DNA of 64,000 bases from Spizellomyces punctatus DAOM BR117 (lineage: Eukaryota; Chytridiomycota; Chytridiomycetes; Spizellomycetales; Spizellomycetaceae), in the NCBI RefSeq assembly GCF_000182565.1, contig NW_015971554.1:462680-526679 (forward strand), written 5' to 3'. The position numbers and the translations under genes were made by a program. Of the stretch, positions 63,056 to 64,000 are shown one piece after another (the stretch's first letter is position 1; each line of letters opens with the position of its first letter). A model generated the notes under the pieces. It was not told the DNA's origin, made no database searches, and worked only from the letters and a program-made list of their open reading frames with translations.

Positions 63056-63829
63056 ATGCGTCGCGAAAATCTAAGTTCACACGAAAGTGCAAATACTAAA
63101 GGACAGGTCTACCTTACAATGCTGCTCCGATATATCAATCTGCGGCTTGATGTGAAGGGATGGAAAGGGCAACTGCCACCGAAAAGTGATGCACGAAAAG
63201 CTTTCTTTACTCAGCTACACTATTTAAAGTCAGTTTTTCTTTTTGATATCATGCCTGAGTCGCTGGATGACTTGACTGCTGAAGAGAGTGAGCTTCTAGA
63301 AGAGATCTGGACACTTAACCTGCCATTTCCTGATCAAGACAAGCTGCTTGCCTACCTCATTGCCATTGACGTGATGTCCTTCTTTCCTGCATACTGTCGG
63401 TTGTCAAGCCTATATGAAAAGCATGGATTTCAACGGTTCAGTGCCATACCTCTGCACCACTCGCTCATCCAAAGCCACATTCGCATCGACTCCAAAATCC
63501 TGTACCAGCATATCCTTTGCATCATGCAGCGAGAAGCAGAAGCCATAGAGAAGGTCGATTTATGGTTGCGTGTCTGTAATCTATGTACCAAAACTTTTCG
63601 GTCTCACTGTGATATGCAGTTTGAAGGCTCGATCACAATGGATGGTACCTCGGTGTCTGTGTATTTGAAACACCCCAATGCCAACAAGTACGGAAAGCAT
63701 GGAGTGAGAAAGTCAGCAAAGACCCTAGAAGCTGAGGTGAAGGCAGTATATGTGGAGAACAACTTACCTTGTGACAGAATTCTTCTGTCAGTGCTATGGT
63801 TATACTGGTTAGATGTGGTTCCAAACTAG
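63056..63829 (+). pseudogene. central fragment of a Fanzor-like protein, ending before or at RuvC-I
   Basis: An open frame of 257 codons. Family-like text starts about residue 17 (YLTMLLRYINLRLDVKGW) and includes FSAIPLHHSLIQSHIRIDSK, comparable with the PLR-x-S-x-IP-x-x-I-x-ID pattern of Fanzors, and MQFEGSITMDGTSVSVYL, comparable with the TDG-x-SVS strand that precedes RuvC-I in TnpB/Fanzor proteins. The frame ends at TAG 63827-63829, where the RuvC-I aspartate is expected. WLDVV at the end, with GSKLVVT in the next frame, suggests a single-base frameshift inside RuvC-I. The remaining 170 bases have more stops. The first 16 residues are probably not part of the ancestral protein. Confidence 0.6.
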
Positions 63830-63891
63830 TGGTCACATGACTTTGCTGATGGTGTCAGCATTCATTTGACCAGAATTAGATAAATAAGCAG

Positions 63892-63913
63892 ATTTAGCCA
63901 TTTCTGGCTAAAT
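63892..63913. repeat. perfect 9-bp inverted repeat with 4-nt loop
   Basis: ATTTAGCCA (63892-63900) and TGGCTAAAT (63905-63913) flank TTTC. It lies 63 bp past the Fanzor-like frame end. It could be a transcript hairpin or chance. Confidence 0.6.
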
Positions 63914-64000
63914 TAGATGAGTATCCTGACACACTGGCATCTGCCCCTTTCAATCAAGTGGCACAGTGTATTTAGGATGACTTGTCTCACTTGTGATTGG

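Larger units (their letters stand above)
62050..64000 (+). mobile_element. decayed Fanzor-like (eukaryotic TnpB-related) element, open at the right edge
   Basis: Two collinear fragments of a Fanzor-type protein lie here (62131-62607 and about 63104-63829), separated by about 500 bp of unrelated sequence, with further decayed coding traces to the window edge. Fanzors are TnpB-derived RNA-guided DNA nucleases carried by transposons and found in several eukaryotes, including chytrids. A TATATAAG box at 62079 and a start codon at 62131 could mark the 5' end. No terminal repeats could be fixed. The right boundary lies outside the window. Confidence 0.6.

Overview
The window is nuclear DNA of a flagellated (zoosporic) fungus, most likely a chytrid. 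Evidence for a fungus: many short GT-AG introns (about 55-100 nt), a fungal-type SNF5 with a C-terminal GATA-like zinc finger, an OAC1-type carrier, mS41 and PWP2. Evidence for a flagellum and centrioles, which yeasts and moulds lack: AXDND1-like, CFAP58, CEP164 and LRRC45 genes. No species is claimed. Gene calls come from translated exons, splice junctions I could place by eye, and family motifs recognised from memory; no search was run.

Layout. 1-116: possible tail of a gene. 1508-4428 (+): disordered, S/TP-rich protein with a KEN box and a D-box-like motif. 4753-5744 (-): RNF181-like RING-H2 ligase. 5947-7463 (-): DAHP synthase. 7950-10882 (-): AXDND1-like axonemal protein. 11383-13812 (-): neurochondrin. 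14062-16389 (-): EF-hand NADPH oxidase, head-to-head with CFAP58 (16851-19883, +). 20169-23783 (+): CEP164. 24039-25457 (-): OAC1 carrier, head-to-head with SNF5 (25898-29650, +). 29861-31239 (-): PP1. 31935-32917 (+): unrecognised type I membrane protein. 33265-34454 (-): mitoferrin. 34808-35394 (-) and 36073-36667 (+): divergent H2A/H2B pair. 37016-38976 (-): DLST, head-to-head with a Cdh1/fizzy-related gene (39385-41333, +). 41430-43950 (-): LRRC45, head-to-head with LSM2 (44366-44772, +). 44988-48577 (-): HAUS6, head-to-head with GCP2 (48752-52318, +). 52457-53116 (-): mS41, head-to-head with an OXLD1-type gene (53749-54536, +). 54609-56888 (-): CCR4, head-to-head with PWP2 (57688-60617, +). 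61019-61879 (-): TMEM70-like. 62050-64000: decayed remnant of a Fanzor-like (eukaryotic TnpB) mobile element.

Two functional groups stand out. One covers microtubule organisation and the flagellum (AXDND1, CFAP58, CEP164, LRRC45, HAUS6, GCP2) with cell-cycle genes (Cdh1, PP1, the KEN/D-box protein, H2A/H2B). The other is mitochondrial (OAC1, mitoferrin, DLST, mS41, OXLD1-type, TMEM70-like). HAUS6 (augmin) and GCP2 (gamma-tubulin complex), whose products work together in microtubule branching, share a 174-bp bidirectional promoter. ACGCGT (MCB-like) sites occur upstream of six loci, mostly of the first group; TCACGTG sites occur upstream of several of the second group and of CCR4/PWP2 and AXDND1. 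The most unusual items are the Fanzor remnant, a Cdh1 that appears to lack the IR tail and a canonical C-box, and start-codon micro-exons in LSM2 and H2A.
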